Below are positions 1 through 5,526 of a DNA stretch of 5,528 nt, one piece after another; the first letter of the stretch is position 1, and each line of letters starts with the position of its first letter. Source of the stretch: Deltaproteobacteria bacterium (GTDB lineage Bacteria > Myxococcota > Myxococcia > Myxococcales > 40CM-4-68-19). The notes under the pieces are model-generated. The model saw nothing but the letters and a program-made list of their open reading frames with translations, did no database searches and was not told where the DNA came from. A program made the translations under genes and the position numbers. The stretch is from assembly GCA_018266095.1 (NCBI GenBank), contig JAFEBC010000763.1, forward strand, positions 1 to 5,528, written 5' to 3'.

Positions 1-2
1 CG

Positions 3-821
3 CCGTCCGGGACGATCGACGCGACCGTGAGCCAGCTCGCCGACGCCCAGGCGTGCGCCCTGCGCTACCACCTGCTGCACGAGCTCGGGCTCGACGAGCG
101 CCCGCAGCCCCCGGCGGACAGGCCCGCGGTGACCACGGAGCCGGACGACGCCACCGCGCCGATCGTGTCGCAACAGACTCGCCTGTCGGCCAGCGAGCAA
201 GGCACGCTCGCGCACCGGCTGCTCGAACGCCTGCCGCTCGCCTCGAGCGCCGACGAGATCGCGGGCGCGCTGCCCGAGCTGCTGCGCCAGGAAGGCGCGG
301 ACCCCGCCCAGCATGGCGAGCTTCTCGCGTCCCTCGAGGACCTCGTGCGGTCCCCTCTCGGCGAGCGCCTGCGCTCCGCGGAGCGCCGCGAAGGCGATCT
401 GCGCCGGGAGCTGCCCTTCGCCCTGAAGCTCGGGCCCGAGCTGGTCGTGCACGGCCAGGTGGACGCGCTGCTGCTCGAGGCCGGAATGGCCACTGTGATC
501 GACTACAAGCACACCGAGCAGCGACCGGTCGCGCGCTACGCCGCGCAGCTCTCGGCCTACGCGCTCGCGGCCCACCAGCTCCTGCGCGGGCGCGCGGTGC
601 AGAGCGGCCTCGTGTTCCTCAAGTCGCGCGGTGCGTTCGTCGCGGGGCCCCGCATCTCGGACGCCAACCGGGCCGAGGCAGAGGGCGCGCTCCGGCGGGC
701 GGCGCACGCGATCGTCACCGGGATCCACAGCGGGGAGTGGCCCAAGGCCGAGCCGGCGACCTGTCAGTCGATCGACTGCGGGTTCTACAAGCGCTGCCAC
801 CCGCCGCCAGCGCCTGGCTGA
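3..821 (+). CDS. C-terminal part of a RecB-family helicase-nuclease (AddA/AddB-like), 5' truncated by window edge
   Basis: The reading frame is open to the left edge, so only the C-terminal part is present; a GTG at 27 is probably internal. Counting from that GTG, the PD-(D/E)XK nuclease signature of the RecB family is complete: His63 (GTLAH), Glu128 (RELPF), Asp146 (GQVDALL), Asp159 and Lys161 (IDYKH), and the Gln174/Tyr178 motif (AAQLSAYA). In this family these residues bind metal and cut DNA, normally fused behind a UvrD-like helicase for double-strand break end resection. Four cysteines (Cys10 in a CALRY context that resembles the usual CPxRY, then Cys246, Cys251, Cys257) match the layout of the AddB/Cas4 iron-sulfur staple, but the spacing is C-x4-C-x5-C rather than C-x2-C-x5-C. 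The helicase part is not visible, so AddA, AddB or another fusion cannot be separated. It converges on the next gene with 24 nt between stops. Confidence 0.85.
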   Translation, partial: PSGTIDATVSQLADAQACALRYHLLHELGLDERPQPPADRPAVTTEPDDATAPIVSQQTRLSASEQGTLAHRLLERLPLASSADEIAGALPELLRQEGADPAQHGELLASLEDLVRSPLGERLRSAERREGDLRRELPFALKLGPELVVHGQVDALLLEAGMATVIDYKHTEQRPVARYAAQLSAYALAAHQLLRGRAVQSGLVFLKSRGAFVAGPRISDANRAEAEGALRRAAHAIVTGIHSGEWPKAEPATCQSIDCGFYKRCHPPPAPG

Positions 822-845
822 GCGCGCCGGCAGGATTCTGCGCCG

Positions 846-1112
846 CTACTGGTGCATGAGGAGCGAGCGGACAGCGGCGAACACGATCACGAGCAGGACA
901 GCGCCAGCGGCCCCCAGCGCGCCCAGGTCGACGCCCAACCCTGCGAGGAGCCGCGCCGCCTCGGCCTGCTCGTCGTCCTTGCCCTTCTGCGCGACCTCCT
1001 CGAGCTTCGCGCGGGCGGGCGCGAGCCGGCCGGCCTCCAGCAGGCGGCGCGCCTCGGCGATCGGGTCCGACGACTGGGCTTGCTCCGGCTTGGCGGTCTT
1101 GTTCCTGGCCAC
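846..1112 (-). CDS. Small TPR-like protein with a C-terminal transmembrane anchor
   Basis: The 88-residue protein starts at a GTG (complement of 1110-1112); no in-frame ATG, GTG or TTG was seen in the roughly 27 nt checked upstream. Residues 1-15 are polar and likely disordered. Residues 16-57 form an alpha-helical hairpin with TPR-like spacing (EARRLLEAGRLAPARAKLEEV, then an Ala/Leu-rich second helix). Residues about 64-81 are a continuous hydrophobic helix followed by only about seven residues, so it looks tail-anchored with its N-terminus in the cytoplasm. Nearly all codons end in G or C in this frame, which supports coding here rather than on the opposite strand. No Shine-Dalgarno sequence is obvious, but a TAGTCT box lies 11 nt before the start, so a short leader is possible. 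The function is unknown; a single TPR-like unit suggests a protein-interaction role. It is divergent from the sensor kinase. Confidence 0.72.
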   Translation of the reverse strand: MARNKTAKPEQAQSSDPIAEARRLLEAGRLAPARAKLEEVAQKGKDDEQAEAARLLAGLGVDLGALGAAGAVLLVIVFAAVRSLLMHQ

Positions 1113-1217
1113 GATGGCGGCGGAGACTACACCCAGTCGCCGGGTGGCGCAGGGAAGAATGCGCGTTCAGGCGGGGAATGCGATCCGGGCCCCGAGGTGC
1201 TACACCCCAGGCGCGCG
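1113..1217. promoter_or_regulatory. Divergent intergenic region with candidate -10 boxes for both flanking genes
   Basis: These 105 nt lie between the starts of the divergent small membrane protein and the sensor kinase, so promoters for both should lie here. On the plus strand TACACC (1201-1206) is preceded by TG plus one base (1198-1200), an extended -10 arrangement, and ends 11 nt before the kinase ATG; no convincing -35 is seen. On the minus strand TAGTCT (1129-1124) also ends 11 nt before the GTG start; a -35 at 17-18 nt spacing is poor. Both boxes are assigned by eye and are weak matches; only the existence of divergent promoters is reasonably expected. Confidence 0.35.
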
Positions 1218-2693
1218 ATGGCACGCACCTCCGAGCTCATCGACTTCCGGCGCGCCTTCTGGTGGCTGCTCGGCGGCGTCTTGCTCCCGAGCATCGCGCT
1301 CGTGGCCTTCGGCGTGGTGGCCGTGGCCAACGAGCGCGCGGCGGCGGAGCGCCGGTTGGCCGACGAATACGGCGGCCGGCTGCGCACGCTGGAGACGGTG
1401 CTGCGGGCGCGCCTGGATCAGGCGGCCGAGACGGCCGGCGACAAGCACGAGCCGGACCCGCTGGTGCGCCAGACGTTTCCCCTCGACGAGCGCGCCGCCG
1501 AGGGGCTGCAGATCGTCGACCTCGCCGCTCGGGCCGCGTCGTTGCCCCTCGGGCAGCACCTGTTCGCCACCTCCGACAAGGAGGGCGACCGGCGCACGTT
1601 CGCCCTGGTGCGGACCACGGCGCCCTCCGGCGAGTGGACGCTCGCGGTCGAGCTCGATCTCGCCCGCCTGCAGCCTGAGCTGACCGCTCTGGCGGCCGCA
1701 AACTTTCCGCACGAGCGTGCCAATTTCCGGGTGATCGCGCCGCCCGATCGCAGCACGCCCCTGGCCGTGCTCCGGCACGCGCTGTCAGAGGTCGCGCCCT
1801 CGGACACGCGCTCGGCCACGGTGGCCCGCCTCCCCCTCCAGGCCCCGCTCGATGGCTACCTCATCACCGCCGAGCTGGCCGGGGATGATCCGGCCGGCGC
1901 CCTCGCCTTCCGCACGCGCACGCTCTACATCGCGCTCCTCGTGCTGCTCTACGCGAGCATCGGCGTCGGCTTCGCGCTGACGCTCCGCGAGCTGTACCGC
2001 GCAGCCCAGCTCTCGCGGCTCAAGACCGACTTCGTGGCCAACATCTCGCACGAGCTGCGCACGCCGCTCACCTCCGTGCGCATGTTCGCCGAGACGCTGC
2101 AGACCGGCCGCGCCTCCAGCCCCGAGGAGGTCAAGGAGTGCCTCGACCTGCTCACCGCCGAGGCCGAGCGCCTGTCGACCCTGGTGGAGAAGCTGCTCGA
2201 CTGGTCGCGGCTGGAGAGCGGTTCGCGCGTGCTGCGCAAGGAGACGCTCGAGCCCTCGGCGCTCTTCGCGCACGTGGGCGAGGTCTATCGCGCGCAGCAG
2301 CTCGCGGCCACCTACAAGACCGAGCTGGAGCCGGGCCTGCCCGCCGTCGAGGTCGACCGCGACGCCATCTCGCAGGTGGTGCTGAACCTCCTGCACAACG
2401 CCGTGAAGTACACCGGCCCCGACAAGCGCATCTCCCTGCGCGCGCGCCGCGTCGGCAAGCGCGTGGCCATCGAGGTCGAGGACAACGGCTCCGGCGTGCG
2501 CGCGCAGGACAAGAAGCGCATCTTCGAGCGGTTCTACCGCGCCGACGACCTGCTCACGCGCCGCACCGAAGGCACCGGCCTGGGCCTCGCCATCGCCAAG
2601 CGCATCGTCGAGTGGCACGGCGGCACCATCGAGGTCGACAGCGAGCCCGGCCGCGGCAGCACCTTTCGCGTGCTGCTGCCCGCCGCGACTTGA
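1218..2693 (+). CDS. Membrane-bound sensor histidine kinase (HisKA + HATPase_c), no HAMP domain
   Basis: This 491-residue kinase senses an unknown signal and autophosphorylates to pass phosphate to the regulator encoded next. Order of parts: short cytoplasmic N-terminus, TM1 (about 14-37), an extracytoplasmic sensor region (about 38-234) I cannot assign to a known fold, TM2 (about 235-256), then almost directly the H-box with phospho-acceptor His278 (FVANISHELRTPL). Only about 20 residues separate TM2 from His278, so there is no HAMP, PAS or GAF linker. The ATP-binding domain is complete: N-box with Asn394 (NLLHNAVKYT), G1 box Asp422 (DNGSG), F-box (IFERFYRADD), and G2 box from Gly452 (GTGLGLAIAK). 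The ATG at 1218 was chosen because it sits just before TM1 and after a weak AGG (1209-1211); the frame is open back to 852 but that extension is antisense to the neighbouring small gene. An in-frame GTG at 1197 is an alternative. Confidence 0.93.
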   Translation: MARTSELIDFRRAFWWLLGGVLLPSIALVAFGVVAVANERAAAERRLADEYGGRLRTLETVLRARLDQAAETAGDKHEPDPLVRQTFPLDERAAEGLQIVDLAARAASLPLGQHLFATSDKEGDRRTFALVRTTAPSGEWTLAVELDLARLQPELTALAAANFPHERANFRVIAPPDRSTPLAVLRHALSEVAPSDTRSATVARLPLQAPLDGYLITAELAGDDPAGALAFRTRTLYIALLVLLYASIGVGFALTLRELYRAAQLSRLKTDFVANISHELRTPLTSVRMFAETLQTGRASSPEEVKECLDLLTAEAERLSTLVEKLLDWSRLESGSRVLRKETLEPSALFAHVGEVYRAQQLAATYKTELEPGLPAVEVDRDAISQVVLNLLHNAVKYTGPDKRISLRARRVGKRVAIEVEDNGSGVRAQDKKRIFERFYRADDLLTRRTEGTGLGLAIAKRIVEWHGGTIEVDSEPGRGSTFRVLLPAAT

Positions 2694-2709
2694 GGGAGAA
2701 TAGACGCTC

Positions 2710-3390
2710 ATGGCCAGGCTCCTCGTGATCGAAGACGACCGCGCCATCGCCCTCGGCGTGCGCCTGAACCTGCGCAAGGAGGGGCACGAGGTCGAGCTCG
2801 CCGCAGACGGCGACGAGGGCCTCGCGCGCGCGCTCAGCTTCAACCCGGACCTCATCGTGCTCGACGTGATGATGCCGGGAAAGAACGGCTACGAGGTCCT
2901 GCGCGAGCTGCGCCACAAGGGCTCGACCGCGGGCGTGCTCATGCTCACCGCCAAGGGCACCGAGAGCGACAAGATCCTGGGCCTCAAGCTCGGCGCAGAC
3001 GACTACCTCGCCAAGCCGTTCGGCCTCGGCGAGCTCCTCGCGCGCGTCGAGGCGCTCTTGCGCCGCCGCCCGCCGGACCCGCGGCAGAAGGATCAGCTCC
3101 GCTTCGGCGACGTCGAGCTCGATCTCGGCTCCCAGACCGCCCGGCGCGCAGGCCAACCCATCGAGCTCACCGCGCAGGAGTTCAAGGTCTTGAAGCTCTT
3201 CGTCACCTCCGAGGGCCGCGCGCTCTCCCGCGAGGAGATCCTGGCCCGCTGCTGGGGCGCCGAGTACGAAGGCACGCCGCGCACCGTCGACAACTTCATC
3301 CGCGCGCTGCGGGTCAAGCTCGAGGCCGACGCCGAGGCCCCGCGCCACCTCGTCACCGTGCGCGGACACGGGTATCGCTTCGAGCGGTGA
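2710..3390 (+). CDS. OmpR/PhoB-family response regulator
   Basis: The 226-residue protein is a two-domain transcription factor of usual length. The receiver domain (about 1-120) carries the acidic pocket Glu8-Asp9-Asp10, phospho-acceptor Asp52 (LIVLDVMMPG), switch Thr80, Tyr99 and Lys102-Pro103 (DDYLAKPF). After a short linker rich in Arg and Pro, residues about 130-225 form the winged-helix DNA-binding domain, with the LTAQEFKVL recognition start, RTVDNFIRALRVKLE and the C-terminal TVRGHGYRF wing. It begins 16 nt after the kinase stop with a good ribosome site (GGGAGA, 2694-2699), so the two are co-transcribed and form a cognate pair. The receiver is intact and should be phosphorylated by His278 of the kinase. 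The sequence resembles PhoB/PhoP-type regulators in general, but the regulon and input cannot be named from this window. Confidence 0.95.
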   Translation: MARLLVIEDDRAIALGVRLNLRKEGHEVELAADGDEGLARALSFNPDLIVLDVMMPGKNGYEVLRELRHKGSTAGVLMLTAKGTESDKILGLKLGADDYLAKPFGLGELLARVEALLRRRPPDPRQKDQLRFGDVELDLGSQTARRAGQPIELTAQEFKVLKLFVTSEGRALSREEILARCWGAEYEGTPRTVDNFIRALRVKLEADAEAPRHLVTVRGHGYRFER

Positions 3391-3419
3391 CGGAACCCGC
3401 GTCACCTGAGCTTCGTCAC
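3386..3419. repeat. Inverted repeat GGTGACG/CGTCACC plus a further direct CGTCAC copy
   Basis: GGTGACG (3386-3392) and CGTCACC (3400-3406) are perfect 7-nt inverted arms around a 7-nt loop, overlapping the stop codon of the response regulator. A further CGTCAC lies at 3414-3419, in direct orientation to the second arm with a 14-nt period. The segment sits between the regulator and rmlC. It could be an operator (OmpR-family proteins bind repeated half-sites) or an RNA hairpin limiting read-through into rmlC; there is no T-tract. The same hexamer also occurs inside the regulator gene (3201, 3351) as Val-Thr codons, which weakens the case for specificity. Confidence 0.35.
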
Positions 3420-3453
3420 AACCACACGCCGCCGGCCCGCCGGCACCAAGCAC

Positions 3454-3459
3454 GAGGGA
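3454..3459 (+). promoter_or_regulatory. Ribosome binding site that fixes the rmlC start
   Basis: GAGGGA lies 8 nt before the ATG at 3468, an ideal Shine-Dalgarno distance. It decides for the 180-residue product over an in-frame GTG at 3387 that would overlap the regulator stop and add 27 low-complexity residues. Confidence 0.7.
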
Positions 3460-3467
3460 CTCCCGAG

Positions 3468-4010
3468 ATGAAGCTGCACCGCACCGAGATCGACGACGTG
3501 GTGGTCCTCGAGCCTGACGTCTTCCGCGACGCGCGCGGGTTCTTCCTCGAGACGTACCACCAGGCCAAGTACGTGGCGCAGGGCCTGACCGCGCCGTTCG
3601 TGCAGGACAACCACTCGCGCTCCAGCAAGGGCACGCTGCGGGGCCTGCACGCGCAGCGCAAGAACCCGCAAGGCAAGCTCGTGCGCGCCGTCCGCGGCGA
3701 GATCTGGGACGTGGCCGTGGACCTCCGCCCGGGCTCGAAGACGTTCGGCAAGTGGGCCGCCGCCACGCTCTCCGAGGACAACTTCCGCCAGATCTGGGTG
3801 CCGCCCGGCTTCGCCCACGGCTTCTGCGTGCTCAGCGACGTGGCCGAGGTCGAGTACAAGTGCACCACGCTCTACGACCGCGCGGACGAGATCGGCGTGC
3901 TCTGGAACGACCCCGCCATCGGCATCCCCTGGCCGGTGCAGGAGCCGCTGCTCTCGTCCAAGGACCTCGCGCTGCCCACGCTCGCGGGCCTGATGGAGCA
4001 GCTCCGTTGA
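3468..4010 (+). CDS. rmlC: dTDP-4-dehydrorhamnose 3,5-epimerase (RmlC/RfbC)
   Basis: The enzyme epimerises C3 and C5 of dTDP-4-keto-6-deoxyglucose, the third step of dTDP-L-rhamnose synthesis for surface polysaccharide; it is a cytosolic cupin dimer. The 180 residues match the family length. Visible family motifs: DARGFFLETY (21-30) with Arg23 for substrate binding, QDNHSRS (46-52), LRGLH ending at His61, the expected catalytic base, KLVRAVRGEIWDVAVDLR (70-87), the cupin signature VPPGFAHGF (111-119), YKCTTLY (130-136) with a Tyr expected near the active site, and WNDPAIGIPW (146-155) whose Asp148 is the likely partner of the base. Family assignment is firm; individual residue roles are by analogy. 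RGLH is followed by AQ where FQ or YQ is commoner. No other rhamnose genes are in view, so it is separated from rmlABD or these lie elsewhere. It may be read with the two-component pair 77 nt upstream. Confidence 0.93.
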   Translation: MKLHRTEIDDVVVLEPDVFRDARGFFLETYHQAKYVAQGLTAPFVQDNHSRSSKGTLRGLHAQRKNPQGKLVRAVRGEIWDVAVDLRPGSKTFGKWAAATLSEDNFRQIWVPPGFAHGFCVLSDVAEVEYKCTTLYDRADEIGVLWNDPAIGIPWPVQEPLLSSKDLALPTLAGLMEQLR

Positions 4011-4020
4011 GCGCGGCCGC

Positions 4021-4045
4021 CGCGGGCACGGCCGGACCGTCCGCG
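4021..4045 (+). terminator. GC-rich hairpin after rmlC, possible terminator
   Basis: Starting 11 nt after the rmlC stop, CGCGG (4021-4025) and ACGG (4028-4031) pair with CCGT (4037-4040) and CCGCG (4041-4045). This gives nine base pairs with a two-base bulge and a five-base loop. No U-tract follows, so intrinsic termination is uncertain; in GC-rich genomes such hairpins often lack one. The likely promoter just downstream fits a transcript end here. Confidence 0.3.
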
Positions 4046-4075
4046 TCGCCATCCTCGGCTGGTCAGGCCACTGTG

Positions 4076-4104
4076 CAGACACGCCCGCGCGGCCTTGGTA
4101 GGCT
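4076..4104 (+). promoter_or_regulatory. Candidate sigma70-type promoter for the cyclase bicistron, near-leaderless
   Basis: CAGACA (4076-4081, four of six matches to TTGACA) and TAGGCT (4099-4104, TAnnnT) are separated by exactly 17 nt. The -10 box ends 6 nt before the GTG start at 4111, so transcription would begin at or next to the start codon. No clear Shine-Dalgarno lies between them, which fits a leaderless or nearly leaderless message. Assigned by eye only. Confidence 0.4.
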
Positions 4105-4110
4105 CTGCGC

Positions 4111-4764
4111 GTGACCTCCGGACACAAACGACCGGCCTTCGGCAAGGACGACCTCTACGAGCAGCTCCTCGAGTGGTCCCTCGACGGCGTGCGCGACAAC
4201 CAGGCGCTCTCCAGCGCGCTCTGGTCCGCGCACGGCAAGGACCGCGCGGTGCTGGTCAGCGATCTCTCCGGCTTCACGCGCATCACCCGCCAGCGCGGCC
4301 TGCTCCAGTTCCTCGCCGTCTTCGAGCGCGCGCGCCGCATCGGCGAGGCCGCGTTCACCTTGCACGGCGGCCGGTACTTGAAGCACGAGGCCGACAACCT
4401 CATCGCCCTCTTCGACACGCCCGGCGCCGCCGCGGCCTGCGCGCGCACCATGCTCTGGGAGGCCAAGAAGCACAACGCCGGCGTCTCAGACGTGGCCGGC
4501 CACGTGCGCTTCTGCATCGGCATCAGCTACGGGCACATCATGGAGCTCTCCGACGACGCCTTCGGCGACGCCGTGAACGTCGCCTTCAAGCTGGGCGAGG
4601 ACGTGGCCAAGGCCGACGAGATCCTCGTCTCGGAGGACGCGCGCACAGAGCTCGCCAAGTCGCTCACGCACAAGGACCTCCACGCCCTGCTCTGCGACCC
4701 GACCGGCATCGACCTCTCCGGCGTGCACCTGACGCACTACCGCCTGCCGCCGCGGGAGAAGTGA
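4111..4764 (+). CDS. Small soluble class III nucleotide cyclase (adenylate cyclase-like)
   Basis: The 217-residue protein is essentially one class III cyclase catalytic domain with about 45 extra N-terminal residues and no membrane segment. The expected catalytic residues can be placed by motif: metal-binding Asp51 (VLVSDLSGFTRIT) and Asp95, adenine-specifying Lys91 four residues before Asp95 (LKHEAD), the second specificity residue Asp149 seven residues before Asn156 (DAFGDAVN), and transition-state Asn156. The Lys/Asp pair predicts ATP as substrate, giving cAMP. The usual Arg four residues after the Asn is Lys160 here, and the usual Gly before the second Asp is Ala94. These changes may lower activity or mark a divergent subfamily. 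No sensor domain is fused, so control probably comes from partners or expression. GTG start, no strong ribosome site; see the promoter upstream. It is followed after 9 nt by the unknown gene, implying a bicistron. Confidence 0.85.
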   Translation: MTSGHKRPAFGKDDLYEQLLEWSLDGVRDNQALSSALWSAHGKDRAVLVSDLSGFTRITRQRGLLQFLAVFERARRIGEAAFTLHGGRYLKHEADNLIALFDTPGAAAACARTMLWEAKKHNAGVSDVAGHVRFCIGISYGHIMELSDDAFGDAVNVAFKLGEDVAKADEILVSEDARTELAKSLTHKDLHALLCDPTGIDLSGVHLTHYRLPPREK

Positions 4765-4773
4765 TCGCGCGCG

Positions 4774-5418
4774 ATGAACTACGCCGAGCTGGTCGCGTCG
4801 GTCGACCGCGTCCGCTTCCGAACCGCCTGCGCCACCCTCCTCGATGAAGGCCTGTCGACGCACCTGTGCGAGCAGGTGCTGGCGTGCAAGCTGCCCGCGC
4901 AGGCGCGCCTCGAACTGCTCCTGCGCCTCTTCCACGAGCTGCCGCTGTACTCGGTGCTCGCCTCCACCAAGCCGCTCCTCGCCGAGCTCTCCCCCGCGGG
5001 CCGCGATCTCCTCTGGCACGAGCTCGCCTCCGCCGCAGCCCGTGAGCGCAGCGCCGCCGCCGACGCCGCCGAGACCGCGCTCTTCGCCGACTTCTTCGCG
5101 GACCCGCAGTGCGTGGACGAGGCCTGGAACGTGCTCATCGCGCCCGGCCACCCCGAGGGCTGCCTGCGCTGCGCCCTGCGCGTGTCGAGCCCGGTGCCGT
5201 GGCGCCTCAAGCGCTTGGTCTTCGCGCGCCTCCTGGCCGATCCCAACGGTGCGAAGTGGCACCCGCTCTTGTTCCAGGCTCTCCGCGGCGCGCGTCACGC
5301 CTTCTTCGGCGCGACCGTGGATCGCGAGGAGGGCCTGCTCGTGCTCGATCGCCTCACGATGCCCGGCCGCGAGGGCGAGCTCATCGCCCTGCAGAAATCC
5401 CTGGGCGAACTGCCCTAA
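4774..5418 (+). CDS. Unrecognised helical, Cys-containing protein paired with the cyclase
   Basis: I do not recognise this 214-residue protein. It has no signal peptide or membrane segment and looks almost wholly alpha-helical, with repeated Leu/Ala-rich amphipathic stretches (for example 43-56, 68-90, 144-155) that could pack like HEAT-type helical hairpins; that fold is a guess. Six cysteines are spread as Cys19, Cys32, Cys38, Cys113, Cys130 and Cys133; the last two are in GCLRC. No catalytic motif stands out. It begins 9 nt after the cyclase stop, with GGGAGA (4754-4759) 14 nt before the ATG, a little far for an ideal ribosome site. High G/C at third positions and the tight spacing support a real gene. 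As the second gene of the pair it could be a regulator, scaffold or target of the cyclase; this rests on position only. Confidence 0.75.
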   Translation: MNYAELVASVDRVRFRTACATLLDEGLSTHLCEQVLACKLPAQARLELLLRLFHELPLYSVLASTKPLLAELSPAGRDLLWHELASAAARERSAAADAAETALFADFFADPQCVDEAWNVLIAPGHPEGCLRCALRVSSPVPWRLKRLVFARLLADPNGAKWHPLLFQALRGARHAFFGATVDREEGLLVLDRLTMPGREGELIALQKSLGELP

Positions 5419-5430
5419 GACCGAAAGGTC
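5419..5430 (+). other. Short GNRA-tetraloop hairpin abutting the stop codon
   Basis: Immediately after the TAA of the unknown gene, GACC-GAAA-GGTC forms a 4-bp stem capped by a GAAA tetraloop. It is too short and lacks a U-tract, so it is unlikely to terminate alone, but it may stabilise the 3' end together with the larger repeat downstream. Confidence 0.3.
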
Positions 5431-5447
5431 GTGCTCGGGCGAAGGCT

Positions 5448-5526
5448 CACCCCAGAGGCGCCGAAGCGCTGAAGCATGAGCCTCGTACTGAACCAGAACC
5501 TTCTGCGCTTCCGCGTCTCTGCGGTG
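5448..5526. repeat. 79-nt imperfect inverted repeat; each arm is three 8-nt units
   Basis: Left arm 5448-5474 and the reverse complement of 5500-5526 match at 23 of 27 positions; as RNA one mismatch becomes a G-U pair, leaving three unpaired positions. The loop is 25 nt (5475-5499). Each arm reads CAC followed by three 8-nt units: left CCCAGAGG, CGCCGAAG, CGCTGAAG; right (minus strand) CGCAGAGA, CGCGGAAG, CGCAGAAG. From memory, CACCGCAGAGACGC-like phrases recur between genes in many unrelated environmental genomes, so this is probably a dispersed palindromic repeat. It could also end transcription of the cyclase bicistron. It stops 2 nt short of the window edge, so it may extend further. Confidence 0.65.

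Noticed and set aside
828..845. Possible bidirectional terminator hairpin between the convergent genes (CGG-CAG with CTG and CCG)
   Set aside because: It has only six base pairs, a two-base bulge and no T-tract on either strand; too weak to call.
852..1217. N-terminal extension of the histidine kinase frame by 122 residues
   Set aside because: It is antisense to the better-supported small membrane protein, has no recognisable motif, and the ATG at 1218 sits just before TM1.
1785..2855. Antisense open frame of 356 codons across the kinase and regulator
   Set aside because: It is a shadow of GC-rich coding DNA, has no motifs, and runs through highly conserved kinase boxes on the other strand.
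3431..3444. GCCGG/CCGGC hairpin upstream of rmlC
   Set aside because: A five-base-pair GC stem with no T-tract is expected by chance in this composition.
2554..3453. Antisense open frame of 299 codons across the response regulator
   Set aside because: It has repetitive Glu/Ala/Leu/Gly composition typical of reverse-strand reads of GC-rich genes; the plus-strand regulator is unambiguous.
3387..3467. Alternative GTG start for rmlC overlapping the regulator stop
   Set aside because: It adds 27 low-complexity residues absent from the family, while GAGGGA sits 8 nt before the ATG at 3468 and gives the usual length.
3402..4145. Antisense open frame of 247 codons over rmlC
   Set aside because: The plus strand carries clear RmlC motifs; the antisense read shows no domain.
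4486..5298. Antisense open frame of 270 codons over the cyclase and unknown gene
   Set aside because: It crosses the catalytic region of the cyclase and has low-complexity composition. The plus-strand choice for the unknown gene rests on bicistron spacing and codon third positions.
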